Below are positions 6,257 to 6,281 of a DNA stretch of 6,281 nucleotides, in pieces (position 1 is the first letter of the stretch; every line of letters begins with the position of its first letter). The notes under the pieces were generated by a model. That model did not search any database and was not told the origin of the DNA. It was given only the letters and a program-made list of their open reading frames with translations. Made by a program: the position numbers and the translations under genes. This DNA comes from an uncultured Clostridia bacterium (GTDB taxonomy: Bacteria; Bacillota; Clostridia; Oscillospirales; Oscillospiraceae): positions 1 to 6,281 of the forward strand of contig CALLZZ010000165.1 of the NCBI GenBank assembly GCA_937858235.1. The letters run 5' to 3'.

Positions 6257-6281
6257 GTACAGGTAATAGTTGTTGGAGTGG

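Noticed and set aside
1..6281. CRISPR arrays, tRNA or rRNA genes, insertion sequences, phage or defence genes
   Set aside because: No repeat-spacer pattern, cloverleaf sequence, transposase, integrase or terminal repeats were seen; all but the short intergenic stretches are explained by the listed genes and sites. The final 25 bases (6257-6281) hold nothing I can identify.

Overview
The window looks like ordinary chromosomal carbohydrate-use DNA from a Gram-positive anaerobic firmicute, most likely a clostridial gut-type organism (Oscillospiraceae/Ruminococcaceae-like; this is an inference from gene content and style, not from a database match). The signs are strong AGGAGG ribosome binding sites, a lipobox-bearing substrate-binding lipoprotein, a catabolite-type cre/LacI operator, a DUF624 (YesL-like) protein and compact operons of moderate GC content.

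Left three quarters (1-4572, minus strand, read right to left): a five-gene maltose/maltodextrin-type operon. The order is substrate-binding lipoprotein (3232-4572), first permease (2277-3119), second permease (1435-2277), LacI-family regulator (404-1420), and the N-terminal 129 codons of 4-alpha-glucanotransferase malQ (1-388, running off the left edge). The two permease genes overlap by one base, and the next two gaps are only 14 and 15 bases. A perfect 24-bp palindrome followed by a T-run lies between the binding-protein gene and the first permease. It is a good candidate for a partial terminator that would let the binding protein be made in excess over the membrane subunits. No ABC ATPase gene is in the window.

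Divergent control region (4573-4860): the operon has a clear minus-strand promoter (TTGCAG-17-TATACT). A cre/LacI-type operator lies just downstream of the expected transcription start. An AT-rich inverted repeat sits upstream, and a plausible plus-strand promoter serves the genes on the right.

Right part (4861-6256, plus strand): a DUF624/YesL-like membrane protein with a TTG start, then a DUF1275/YoaK-like membrane protein, then a strong intrinsic terminator.

How it works together (inference): the lipoprotein captures a malto-oligosaccharide or related glucoside, the two permeases import it using an ATPase encoded elsewhere, and MalQ rearranges the alpha-1,4-glucans in the cytoplasm. The LacI-family protein, made from within the operon, probably represses the operator at its head until sugar arrives. 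DUF624 proteins are commonly found beside such transporters, but their role is unknown. I see no sign of a novel defence, mobile or RNA-based system; the points of interest are regulatory.
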